Assembly (NCBI GenBank): GCA_002633005.1
Contig: NMRA01000188.1
Span: 271,880 to 291,992 of the forward strand
DNA from: Phoronis australis
Taxonomy: Eukaryota; Phoronida; Phoronidae
DNA length: 20,113 nt
Reading direction: 5' to 3'
Below are positions 1-8,049 of the stretch, piece after piece. Below the pieces are notes generated by a model. It was given only the letters and a program-made list of their open reading frames with translations. It did no database searches and was not told where the DNA came from. Made by a program: the position numbers and the translations under genes. Position 1 is the first letter of the stretch. Each line of letters begins with the position of its first letter.

Positions 1-2
1 TT

Positions 3-1505
3 GAGAAAGCCATATCCCAGATGAATAGTGACAGAGCCTCAGGAAAGGATGGCATCCCTGCTGAGATCTATAAGGCAGCAGGTCCAGTCACCATATCAGC
101 CTTCCACGACATCCTGAACAGCATCTGGGAGGAAGAGGTCATGCCAGACGACTTCCGCGACGCCTTGATCGTTGCTCTCTATAAAAACAAGGGAAGCAAA
201 GCGGACTGTGGAAACTACAGGGGCATCTCATTGCTCTCTATCGCCGGCAAGATCTTCGCTTGCATCATTCTGAACAGACTTGTCACAGTCTCAGAGCATA
301 ATCTACCGAAATCGCAGTGTGGCTTCCGGCCAGGACGCAGTACGGTGGACATGATCTTCGCTCTGAGGCAGGTTCAAGAGAAGTGCATTGAACAGAACAT
401 GGCCCTCTACTTAGTCTGTATAGACCTGACTAAGGCCTTCGACACTGTCAACCGAGAGGCACTGTGGACAGTCCTGAGTAGATATGGCTGCCCCCGAAAG
501 TTTGTTAAGATGCTGCGACTCTTCCATGATGGCATGACAGGTCAGGTCCTCGCAAGCGGCGATACCTCAGCCACCTTTGACATCTCAAATGGAGTGAAGC
601 AGGGGTGTGTGCTCGCGCCTGATCTGTTCAACCTCTTCTTCAAGTGCATGCTGACCCAAGCTATGCAGGGACTAGAAGAGGGTGTGTACATCAAATATCG
701 CCTCGACGGCTCCGTCTTCGATCTAAGGCGCCTTATTGCAAAGAAAAAGTGCCTGGAAAAACTAATCCAGGACGCCCTTTTTGCGGATGATTGTGCGCTC
801 CTTTCCCACAAAGAGAATGACCTACAACTCATGCTGGTCAGCTTCTCGAATGCTTCCTTCTCGAATGCTTCCAAAGCATTCGGCTTGACCATAAGCCTCG
901 GCAAGACAGAAGTGCTTCTTCAACCTGCACCCAACACCAATCCCCCGGAGCCAGTCATTACCATCGACAACAAGCAACTCCTCAATGTGAAGCACTTCAA
1001 ATACCTGGAGAGCGTCATCTCAAAAGATGACAGCTTAGAAAAAGAGATTGCTTCCAGGATAAGCAAGGCGAGCCAAGCACTCGGAAGACTGAAAACAAGG
1101 GTGCTCAACGAACACAACATCCGCCTGTCTACTAAACTGAAGGTGTATTCTTCAGTGGTCCTGTCCTCTCTGCTCTATGGCGAGCTGAAGACTGGGAGTA
1201 GGAAGCAAGGACGCCCTCTCCTTCGCTACAAAGACACAGTCAAAGCCAACCTGAAGTGGTGCAACATCAAACCAAAGTAGCTGAAAGCTGTTGCAGGAGA
1301 GAGACCAAAGTGGCGAGCCACGATTAGAAAAGCAACTGCCAGTTTTGAGGATGACCGCTGAAAGAGATTCGAAGCTGCTCGAGAGAAACGCCGCTCAGCA
1401 GCATCCACCACTGTTACCACGACGGAGTTCCAATGCCCCACCTGTGCTCGACTCTGCACGTCAAGACTGGGACTGCAGAGCCATCTTCGAGTACATAGAC
1501 GATGA
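3..1505 (+). pseudogene. LINE reverse transcriptase remnant with C-terminal C2H2 zinc finger
   Basis: This is the 3' part of a non-LTR retrotransposon polyprotein, open from the left edge of the window; the frame reads in from position 3 before the first ATG at 21, so the 5' end is cut off. Counting from the ATG, reverse transcriptase motif A (IDLTKAFD) lies at residues 134-141, QCGFRPGRSTVD at 99-110, the NGVKQGCVLAPDLFNL block near 190-205, and the catalytic FADD at 254-257 (bases 780-791). TAG at 1278 and TGA at 1359 break the frame, but it then continues into a well-formed finger, C-x2-C-x12-H-x3-H (1434-1496), and stops at 1503. A 15-bp tandem duplication sits at 843-872. Between SSLLYG and GELKTG the usual segment following LLYG-CETW in this family appears to be missing, presumably deleted between similar LLYG codons. 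Dead element; the LINE clade is not assigned. Confidence 0.88.
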
Positions 1506-1553
1506 GACACACAACCTACTGTACGTCATCTTTGGACCCGAAGGACTACCAAC

Positions 1554-2420
1554 ATGTATGTATGGATGTATGAATGTATGTATGTATGTATGTATGTATG
1601 TATGGATGTATGAATGTATGTATGTATGTATGTATGTATGGATGTATGTATGAATGTATGTATGAATGTATGGATGTATGTATGGATGTATGTATGTATG
1701 TATGTATGTATGTATGTATGGATGTATGTATGAATGTATGTATGCATGGATGTATGTATGGATGTGTGGATGTATGCACATGTATGTATGGATGTATGTA
1801 TCAATGTATGTAAGTAAGGATGTATGAATGTATGTACATGTATGGATGTATGGATGTATGAATGTATGTATTTATATATGTATGCATGGATTTATGAATG
1901 TATGTATGGATGTATGGATGTATTTACATGTGTGTATGAATGTATGTATGTATGTATGTATGGATGAATGAATGTATGTATGGATGTATGGATGTATGAA
2001 TGTATGTATGTACATGTATGTATGAATGTATGTATTTATGTATGTATGTATGAATGTATGTATGGATGTATGGATGTATGTACATGTATGTATGAATGTA
2101 TGTATGAATGTATGTATGTATGGATGGATGTATGAATACATGTATGTATGTATGAATGTATGTATGTATGTATGTATGTATGGATTGATGTATGAATGTA
2201 TGCATGGATGTATGGATGTATGTACATGTATGTATGAATGTATGTATATGAATGTATGTATGAATGTATGTATGAATGTATGTATGTATGCATGAATGCA
2301 TGTATACATATGTATACATGATGCATGTATACATATGTATACATGCATAAATGTATGTACGAATGTACGCACGTATGTATGTGTGTGCGTACTTACATGT
2401 ACGTATGTATATATGAATGT
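1554..2420. repeat. TATG/CATA microsatellite with GATG, AATG and TACATG variants
   Basis: About 850 bp of near-continuous TATG units, interrupted regularly by GGATG, GAATG, ACATG and GCATG variants. Long open frames run through it on both strands (MYVC and YIHT repeats), but they simply follow from a 4-bp unit without stop codons and are not genes. The array starts about 48 bases after the LINE stop codon. It decays near 2340-2420 into CGTACG-rich variants. A short satellite of the same unit lies at 2590-2617. Confidence 0.95.
2299..2348. repeat. Pair of perfect palindromes in the microsatellite
   Basis: A perfect 22-nt palindrome (CATGTATACATATGTATACATG) occurs at 2299-2320 and again at 2324-2345. 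The second copy extends to a 28-nt perfect palindrome at 2321-2348. The alternating purine-pyrimidine composition and symmetry favour cruciform or hairpin extrusion. They lie at the decaying end of the TATG array. Confidence 0.9.
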
Positions 2421-2917
2421 ATAGTATATAAGTATGTGTGTTTCGAATTATCGTGTGTCTTCTAATCGTATATCTTGGTCAGTTGCTTTACCAATGTTCT
2501 GTTGAGTGTCGAACTTTATTCCGAGGATAAGAAGGAAACGGAATAAAGTTTGTTAATGAGGACAAGTGTCATGTATCCAAGCAATTTTGCATGTATGTAT
2601 GTATGTATGTATGTATATCCCAGCATAATTTTTCTACGATATACCTGCACGAGGATACCCAATTTTTGGGATTCGCACAGCTCTATCAGCAAACTTGGCA
2701 GGGTTAATCTAGACAAAAAATTAACAGGCTCCACTGTTTCCTCACGTCGTTAAAATCTCGATGTTTTTCGTCATCTGAATACTGTTGGCGTATGCATGGT
2801 ATTTTAGCGTTCTCATTGGCCAAACAACTTAGTTTTCGGTGACGTTTACACCGTTTGACGCAGCGGGCGATTGAGTAGAGTGCAGCCAAAGCTCAAAGTT
2901 CGTTATTATGTTTGCAG
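2421..2917. other. Unassigned sequence upstream of the first visible exon
   Basis: I see no coding exon, signal-peptide exon or convincing promoter here. The only structure is a seven-unit TGTA run at 2590-2617. The last 20 bases (agttcgttattatgtttgcag type sequence ending at 2917) form the acceptor of the following exon. Because that exon begins in phase 1, at least one coding exon must lie upstream, outside this window or beyond the LINE and microsatellite. Confidence 0.5.
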
Positions 2918-3136
2918 ACGCTTGCGACATCTCCATACCCTCGCCCAAAGACTCCCAGTTCACGAGTCATTTTGCCACCATAAATGCACCAGCACTGAAG
3001 CCAGGCGTTATGTACACTTTGTCCGGCAAAAAACTTTTCTTCAAGTGTACGAGGAAACACTACTGGCGCGGGTACATTTCCACCAAGAGCATCACGTGTC
3101 TCTGCGGTGACTGTCCCTCACCAGATCCTTGCACTG
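2918..3136 (+). CDS. Exon encoding six-cysteine CCP-like module 1
   Basis: 219 bases, 73 codons, phase 1 at both ends. The acceptor is tttgcag before 2918 and the donor GTAGGC after 3136. The module opens with A-C-D-I, has its second cysteine in FFKC near residue 50, and ends TCLCGDCPSPDPC. The pattern C1, C2, then C-x-C-x2-C-x5-C matches the next two exons closely. Like a CCP/sushi domain it has a cysteine near each end, a central cysteine in a beta-strand-like context, and a terminal P-x-C. Unlike a standard CCP it has an extra cysteine pair where the conserved tryptophan loop normally sits. An ATG at 2908 would permit an unspliced start, but the matching acceptor and phase in all sister exons argue for splicing. 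Confidence 0.75.
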
Positions 3137-3326
3137 GTAGGCCACTTGCATGCCTAAGATTTCATATAAGTGTTGATTTGTTTGCAGTTTGTGCTTTTTC
3201 TGTAGACTACGGCAGCACGTTTAAACGCCAGTCTTGAACTTCAGTATATGTCTAAGCCCGACTAGGCGCAATATGCCTGTACAAACTGGTGCCGGGATAT
3301 ACTACAAGTGATCTGTCAGGTTATAG

Positions 3327-3532
3327 CTACACAATATCTACATAATTTGTTGAGGTTTCCTTTGTTTTATGCCCTATGCATACAAAAAGATTATTCCCTT
3401 CTGATCATCGGATATGCACTTGGTCGTGACTTAACATCTACATATATATATTTATATCTACATGTATATCTGTATTTACCTGTGTATCTATATGTATATC
3501 TATCTATCTATCTATCTATCTATCTGTTTATC

Positions 3533-3570
<38 letters not shown>

Positions 3571-3646
3571 GATAAACAGATAGATAGATAGATAGATAGG
3601 GCATAAAACAAAGGAAACCTCAACAAATTATGTAGATATTGTGTAG
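3327..3646. repeat. Interrupted inverted repeat with 51-bp arms and TATA core
   Basis: Bases 3327-3377 are the exact reverse complement of 3596-3646 (51 bp). Inside these, a CTAT/ATAG tract plus GTTTATCTATG (about 3503-3535) pairs with its complement at about 3566-3598 around a pure TA run. The right arm is continuous, whereas the left arm carries about 125 extra bases (3378-3502) between its outer and inner halves. A second TA run and TATG units follow at about 3653-3704. The structure lies inside the first visible intron. Confidence 0.9.
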
Positions 3647-3648
3647 AT

Positions 3649-3703
<55 letters not shown>

Positions 3704-3814
3704 GACACTGAATTCCTGAAGTCGTAATGTATTAGAGCTGTCCTGAATTTCACGGTGATAAAGCTCTCTTTTATCATGGAGATAAGAAAGTGCATGATCT
3801 CGTTTTGGGAATCA

Positions 3815-4313
3815 GATACATTTTTGTGTCTCTCATTGATGTCGGAAAGGTGAAAAATTTCACATCATGTACGCATCAACGGGTATTTGTTCATCTTTCT
3901 CACGTCGGTGTTGCGACCCGCAGAGCAGTAGTGATACTTTAATACTGGAAGGATGAACAGAGTAATGTAACCGAGAAAAACATGTAAAGAATCAATCAAT
4001 AACAAATATCACGTGAAACTCCAACGGCACGAAAACGAGGCAGCGAATGTGCCTGTGCAAGTGTGTTTATGTAATCTGGTACGGCCCTATGCAGTGAGAT
4101 CGCCTTCTGATCCAAAATTGTGACCTTTAACCCGAAGGTGATCCAGTTTGAATGTTTTAGGTTTGTGTTGGGTTAGGATTAAGTTACAAGTCGAGTCGAA
4201 ATAATGCGCTAGACTTTCAAACCCGGTACAAAACCTCTAAATTCATGTAGGCTAAGACAATCGCACTATAGGTTCAAAAAGAACACTAGGAACTTTAACT
4301 GTTGTTATAGTAA
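3815..4313. repeat. 499-bp direct repeat, copy 1
   Basis: Nearly identical to 4315-4813 at a constant offset of 500. By reading the two copies against each other I find four differences (3821 T/A, 3862 A/G, 3870 T/C, 3942 A/T). No coding potential or transposon signature is evident. Located in intron 1. Confidence 0.95.
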
Positions 4314-4314
4314 N
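4314..4314. other. Single ambiguous base (N) at the duplication junction
   Basis: The only N in the window sits exactly between the last base of copy 1 and the first base of copy 2 of the 499-bp repeat. That placement suggests two overlapping contig ends joined without being merged. Confidence 0.9.
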
Positions 4315-4813
4315 GATACAATTTTGTGTCTCTCATTGATGTCGGAAAGGTGAAAAATTTCGCATCATGCACGCATCAACGGGTATTTGTTCATCTTTCT
4401 CACGTCGGTGTTGCGACCCGCAGAGCAGTAGTGATACTTTATTACTGGAAGGATGAACAGAGTAATGTAACCGAGAAAAACATGTAAAGAATCAATCAAT
4501 AACAAATATCACGTGAAACTCCAACGGCACGAAAACGAGGCAGCGAATGTGCCTGTGCAAGTGTGTTTATGTAATCTGGTACGGCCCTATGCAGTGAGAT
4601 CGCCTTCTGATCCAAAATTGTGACCTTTAACCCGAAGGTGATCCAGTTTGAATGTTTTAGGTTTGTGTTGGGTTAGGATTAAGTTACAAGTCGAGTCGAA
4701 ATAATGCGCTAGACTTTCAAACCCGGTACAAAACCTCTAAATTCATGTAGGCTAAGACAATCGCACTATAGGTTCAAAAAGAACACTAGGAACTTTAACT
4801 GTTGTTATAGTAA
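4315..4813. repeat. 499-bp direct repeat, copy 2
   Basis: Second copy of 3815-4313, ending at gttgttatagtaa and then running into unique sequence. The few substitutions are the kind expected between two haplotypes of one locus. Confidence 0.95.
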
Positions 4814-5064
4814 CGGAGTCTCGGAGATTAGGTCTTACACGCTACGCATCACTTACGGGTTTAGACGCGGATGACCAAGTAAAAAACGCCGAAGAGGAAT
4901 TTATTTCGAAACTTTTGCTTGCAAAAAAATAAGGGTCCCCCTTTCGACATCATCAAGGTCCGCCAGTCATTGACGCTGATCTCCGTCTTCAGGTCATACA
5001 TGTAGGTTCTTTATCACCGTGGCATATTAAGCTGGATGGAACGTAAAATATCGTTACCTTTCAG

Positions 5065-5289
5065 ACCATTGCGAGGTATTTATGTACCGTATCAATCTTA
5101 TGGGCTACAAAGCTTTCTACCATAAGCTGGGGAAAGAGCTGGAATATGGCCGATACAACTACAGCCGCCATGATATCATCACTTTCACGTGCCATGAAGA
5201 GCACATTTGGGACGACCGCGGAAAGAGCAAACGCAGACAAGACTGGACGTGCGATTGTCATGACTGTCTGTTTCCGCCTCCATGCTTCG
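5065..5289 (+). CDS. Exon encoding six-cysteine CCP-like module 2
   Basis: 225 bases, 75 codons, phase 1 at both ends; acceptor ttacctttcag before 5065 and donor GTGCGT after 5289. The module opens H-C-E-V-F, has its second cysteine in ITFTC, then TCDCHDCLFPPPC at the end. Cysteine order and spacing match modules 1 and 3, including C-x-C-x2-C and the closing P-x-C. Aromatic and charged residues are frequent (tyrosines around residues 6-33, an Arg/Lys-rich RGKSKRRQD turn before the third cysteine). NYS offers one N-glycosylation sequon. Only 220 bases separate it from module 3. Sequence similarity outside the cysteines is low, so duplication of the modules is old. Confidence 0.78.
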
Positions 5290-5509
5290 GTGCGTGAAAT
5301 AAATCATTTAGACGTGGTGGTGACCTAAGGTGTGTCTCCCTACTCGGTTCCTGTAAGAACAATTCAATTTGTTTCTCGTGTGCACTCAGTACATAATATT
5401 TGAAGTCCTCGCGGACAGCCAACGCGGAATTTCAGAAAGGTGAGAAAAGGTGTAAAAACAACTGAAACTCTTTATTGTCGTTACAATACATTCGTTCTTA
5501 TTATTGCAG

Positions 5510-5734
5510 GAGGATGCGACATGTTTGTTCCAAAGGGCACTCACTATGCCATAACGGATATAAAACGAAATAACCGGCTTCTGCCAGGAATGGTAAACAT
5601 TGTCGACAAAGGTTACTTGTTAAAATACCAGTGTGATAAGGGGTATCACTGGTACAATGGTACTGCTAGCGTACAAAGTATTACAACCTCTTGTGACTGC
5701 AAAAACGGCTGTCAGGTGTTGCCGAAATGCCAAA
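5510..5734 (+). CDS. Exon encoding six-cysteine CCP-like module 3
   Basis: 225 bases, 75 codons, phase 1 at both ends; acceptor cttattattgcag before 5510, donor GTTAGT after 5734. Begins G-C-D-M-F-V-P, has Y-Q-C-D-K-G-Y-H-W in the middle (the C-x2-G-[YF] signature typical of CCP domains) and ends SCDCKNGCQVLPKC. This copy shows the CCP relationship most clearly because it keeps the central C-D-K-G-Y, while also showing the extra C-x-C-x3-C cluster shared with modules 1 and 2. NGT is a likely N-glycosylation site. A TAG appears three codons past the donor in the read-through frame, supporting the splice assignment. The following intron is 4.3 kb and full of repeats. Confidence 0.8.
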
Positions 5735-6294
5735 GTTAGTACAGCAAAAGTTCCCTGAGGGCTCTTTTGAATTAATTCATTTTTACTGTTCTGATAATTT
5801 GCTTCGCTCAAACTGGACTTGCTTGCTATTTTTTCGACTAGTACTTTGATTTCAGAGCAATATTTTGTTTCGAAAATTTTGGAACCCTGTTGCAGTGAGC
5901 AACTGCTAAAATAAGGGTTAGAATCCGTTTTTATGCTCCCGCATGTAGTATACATATACACGTGCATGCGCGTGTGCGTGTGTAAGTGTATGTCTGGTCA
6001 CATATTGTCAACACTCTGTCCGGTTGTTAGGTTGTCGGGTTGTCCAGGTGTCCGCTCAACATCTCAAAAACACCTGGTCAAAATGATGACAATTGGCACA
6101 AGGTTGTTGGGCATCATTAGAACGGTTCACGCCATTTTTCAATCTCCCGCGCCTCTGTGGTCAGGGGTCGTGGTTGTCTCAGTATCTTAGATGATATATT
6201 GAGAATGGATAGACAGATTTCAACGAAACTTGAAAATACGTGAGTGATAGCAATGCACCAGCATCATTCAATGTTTGAGCGGATTCGACCACTG

Positions 6295-6313
6295 CAGCAC
6301 CCCCTAGTGCCCA
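6295..6313 (-). promoter_or_regulatory. CTCF-like motif in repeat unit 1
   Basis: On the minus strand this reads close to the CTCF consensus TGGCCACYAGGGGGCGCTA (here TGGGCACTAGGGGGTGCTG). Comparable matches, all on the same strand and at the same place in the unit, occur at 6607-6625, 6919-6937 and 8362-8380, with weaker versions at 6465-6483 and 7081-7099. Similarity to a consensus only; binding is not shown. Confidence 0.35.
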
Positions 6314-6606
6314 TTTTGTTACCGACAAGGGGTTTTCAAGTGTTGTTTTGGGGAAAGACAGTTTCCAGTAATATCTAGAGAACCTACATGTATAGGTGGA
6401 CTTCATGACCTATATATTGTGAATGCACCGGCAACATTAGATCTTTGGGCGAATTTAACTACTGCAGTTCCTCCTAATGTCCATTTTGAGTAAGAGCATT
6501 TCCGGATGATATGCAGAAAACCAAGAGGATTTCAGTGAAAGTTGACACGGAGGTGTTTGATAACATTTAGGCAGCATCATTAAACTTTGGGAGGATTCGA
6601 CCATTG

Positions 6607-6625
6607 TAACACCCTCTAGTGGCCA
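6607..6625 (-). promoter_or_regulatory. CTCF-like motif in repeat unit 3
   Basis: Minus strand reads TGGCCACTAGAGGGTGTTA, differing from the long CTCF consensus at only a few positions and keeping the CCACTAG core. Same position in the repeat unit as the site at 6295. Confidence 0.35.
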
Positions 6626-6918
6626 TGTAGCTTTTCAAGTGTTGTTTGGGGAAAGAGAGTTTCTGGATGATATCTACAGCTGAACCAACCAACGAATTTC
6701 AATGCAACTTGGAAAACAGGTAAAAGGTGTCACTGCGCCAGCGCCATTTTATTTGTGGGACGATTCGACCACTGCATCACCTCTTGTTGTTTTTTGTGGT
6801 GGACCGTTTTCAGATGGTACCTAGAAATCCAGTTGACGGGTTTTAAAGAAACTTGACACATAGCAACGTGATGTCTTTGCCCTGGCAACAGTAAATTTTT
6901 GGGCGGATTTAATTGCTG

Positions 6919-6937
6919 CAGCGCCTCCCAGTGGCCA
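6919..6937 (-). promoter_or_regulatory. CTCF-like motif in repeat unit 5
   Basis: Minus strand reads TGGCCACTGGGAGGCGCTG, keeping TGGCCAC and GGCGCTG of the long CTCF consensus, with changes in the central AGGG. Confidence 0.35.
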
Positions 6938-7404
6938 TTCTGTTTTCAATGTGGAGTTTTTCAAGTGTTGTTTGGGAAGAGTGCCTCCGGATGATGTCTA
7001 GAGCACCGATTAAGTTAACACAATGGTGTATGATGTCAATGCGCCGTCACTATTAAATTTTCAGGCAGGTTTGACCACTGCAACACCTCGTAGTCGCTCT
7101 GGGCAAGGGCTTTTTAGTGCTGTTCGGACTTTCCAGATATCTAAAGGACTGATTCATGGATTTCTTCGAAACTTGACACGGGTATATGATGAGATTGCGC
7201 CGGCAACATTTGATTTTTCGGCCTGAGTACACAATTGTTTTCAGGGAGTTTTCATATAGTGCATGTTCACCTGGAGGGAGAGTGTCAGAATATAGTCTGA
7301 CAGTATTATTAGTTGTATTGTTTTGTTTTGTTATTCAGTTTGATCGGCATGACCCCTGAGTTAAGTACAATGATGATGTAATTTGTTTACTACAAAATAG
7401 TGTG

Positions 7405-7417
7405 GAACTTTCTAGAA
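7405..7417 (+). promoter_or_regulatory. Heat-shock element 1 (perfect three-unit)
   Basis: GAA-ct-TTC-ta-GAA: three exact alternating nGAAn units with correct spacing, matching the HSF trimer consensus. Confidence 0.6.
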
Positions 7418-7468
7418 GACTGAGGTCAGAATAGTGATGATGTAATTTGTTTACTGCAGTATAGTGTG

Positions 7469-7481
7469 GAACTTTCTAGAA
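7469..7481 (+). promoter_or_regulatory. Heat-shock element 2 (perfect three-unit)
   Basis: GAA-ct-TTC-ta-GAA, the duplicate of element 1 in the second 64-bp repeat. Confidence 0.6.
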
Positions 7482-7513
7482 GACTCTAGCATGACAGTGA
7501 TTGATGTAGTCTG

Positions 7514-7526
7514 GAATATTCTAGAG
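7514..7526 (+). promoter_or_regulatory. Heat-shock element 3 (one mismatch)
   Basis: GAA-ta-TTC-ta-GAG: two exact units and a third with one mismatch, outside the 64-bp duplication, so it arose independently or belongs to the ancestral promoter. Confidence 0.5.
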
Positions 7527-7558
7527 ACTAGTACATGTTTGTAGAATGATTGGGTAGG

Positions 7559-7571
7559 TTCCAGAAGGTTC
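7559..7571 (+). promoter_or_regulatory. Heat-shock element 4 (perfect, opposite phase)
   Basis: TTC-ca-GAA-gg-TTC, an exact three-unit HSF site about 50 bp upstream of the TATA box. A partial site (TTC-ta-GAG, 7598-7605) lies closer still. Confidence 0.6.
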
Positions 7572-7618
7572 TGGTGTGTGCTTGAATTGATGAAAAGTTC
7601 TAGAGCAATGCATTACGC

Positions 7619-7626
7619 TATAAATA
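7619..7626 (+). promoter_or_regulatory. TATA box
   Basis: TATAAATA, downstream of the heat-shock elements and about 25-30 bp before the start of a 24-bp tandem repeat; predicted transcription start near 7650. Confidence 0.5.
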
Positions 7627-7647
7627 CACAAGCACGGGTTTGTGTTA

Positions 7648-7719
7648 GTCACTTGAGTCCAAGAAGATCACGTCACTTGAGTCCAAGAAGATTAGTTAGT
7701 TCAGTCCAAGAAGATCAAG
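7648..7719 (+). repeat. Three 24-bp tandem repeats after the TATA box
   Basis: Three copies of a 24-bp unit containing AGTCCAAGAAGAT at 7648-7671, 7672-7695 and 7696-7719, the third more diverged. They would lie in the R/U5 or 5' leader of any transcript from the TATA box. Confidence 0.85.
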
Positions 7720-7963
7720 TCGGGAGATCAAGTCAGTTCAAGACGGTTACAGTTGAGTTGCAGTGAAGCGAATCAGCACTTACAGCGATAGTCAATAGAG
7801 AGCCAGCTATAGAGAAAGCAGGTTATTGAATCGAGTGTAACAGTTGCTGGAAGTATCTCAGAAGTTCAACACACGTCAAGGCTTCGCAGCACTGGCTGGA
7901 GCATAAACAGACATTACGTCGGACGTTTTGTTTGAGTAGGCTTGTGAACGTACAGTCGGGATT

Positions 7964-7969
7964 AATAAA
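7964..7969 (+). terminator. Poly(A) signal of the LTR-like block
   Basis: AATAAA about 65 bases before the TGTAACA end, the usual position for a poly(A) signal in an LTR. Confidence 0.4.
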
Positions 7970-8049
7970 GGATTAACTCGAACCAGTCTTTAGTCAATCT
8001 TCGCATCGAAAGCTATTAGCACCGGTCTGTAACAACCTGCGCCCACCCA

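Larger units (their letters stand above)
6190..7260. repeat. Degenerate tandem array, units of ~168 and ~143 bp alternating
   Basis: A diverged unit recurs. It contains, in order, a block like TTTCAATGAAACTTGACAC, a block like GCACCAGCATCATT, a block like GGATTCGACCACTGCAG, a block like CACCTCCTAGTGGCCATTTTG, and a block like TTTTCAAGTGTTGTTTGG. Marking the ACTGCAG core, copies fall at 6291, 6461, 6603, 6771, 6915, 7077 and about 7231, giving spacings of 170, 142, 168, 144, 162 and 154. The short units mostly lack the TTTTCAAGTGTTG block. The array resumes after the LTR-like block. No protein is suggested. It lies in intron 3. Confidence 0.8.
7371..7485 (+). repeat. 64-bp tandem duplication in the U3-like region
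   Basis: Bases 7371-7421 recur at 7435-7485 (offset 64) with only a few changes. Each copy carries one complete heat-shock-type element, so the duplication doubles the candidate sites. Confidence 0.85.
7272..8034 (+). mobile_element. LTR-like block (probable solo LTR)
   Basis: A ~750-bp block interrupts the tandem array and has the layout of a long terminal repeat on the plus strand: TG start (TGGAGG at 7272 or TGTCAG at 7283), a U3-like part with tandem repeats, TATAAATA at 7619, AATAAA at 7964 and an end in TGTAACA at 8028-8034. The 5' end includes TGTCAGAATATAGTCTGACA, itself a short inverted repeat. No second LTR or internal coding region is adjacent, hence solo LTR. I do not find a clean target-site duplication at either candidate start, so the borders are provisional. 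A captured heat-shock gene promoter is the main alternative. Confidence 0.5.

Noticed and set aside
1461-2372. Many long open frames of YIHT and MYVC repeats on both strands
   Set aside because: They follow from a stop-free 4-bp microsatellite and have no sign of selection or domain structure.
1554-2420. Possible CRISPR-like or regular spacer array
   Set aside because: Variants of a 4-bp unit, no constant repeat of 20-40 bp with unique spacers, and the context is eukaryotic.
2908-3237. Unspliced 109-residue protein starting at ATG 2908
   Set aside because: Homologous sister exons share acceptor position, phase and ending; the extension past 3136 loses the module pattern.
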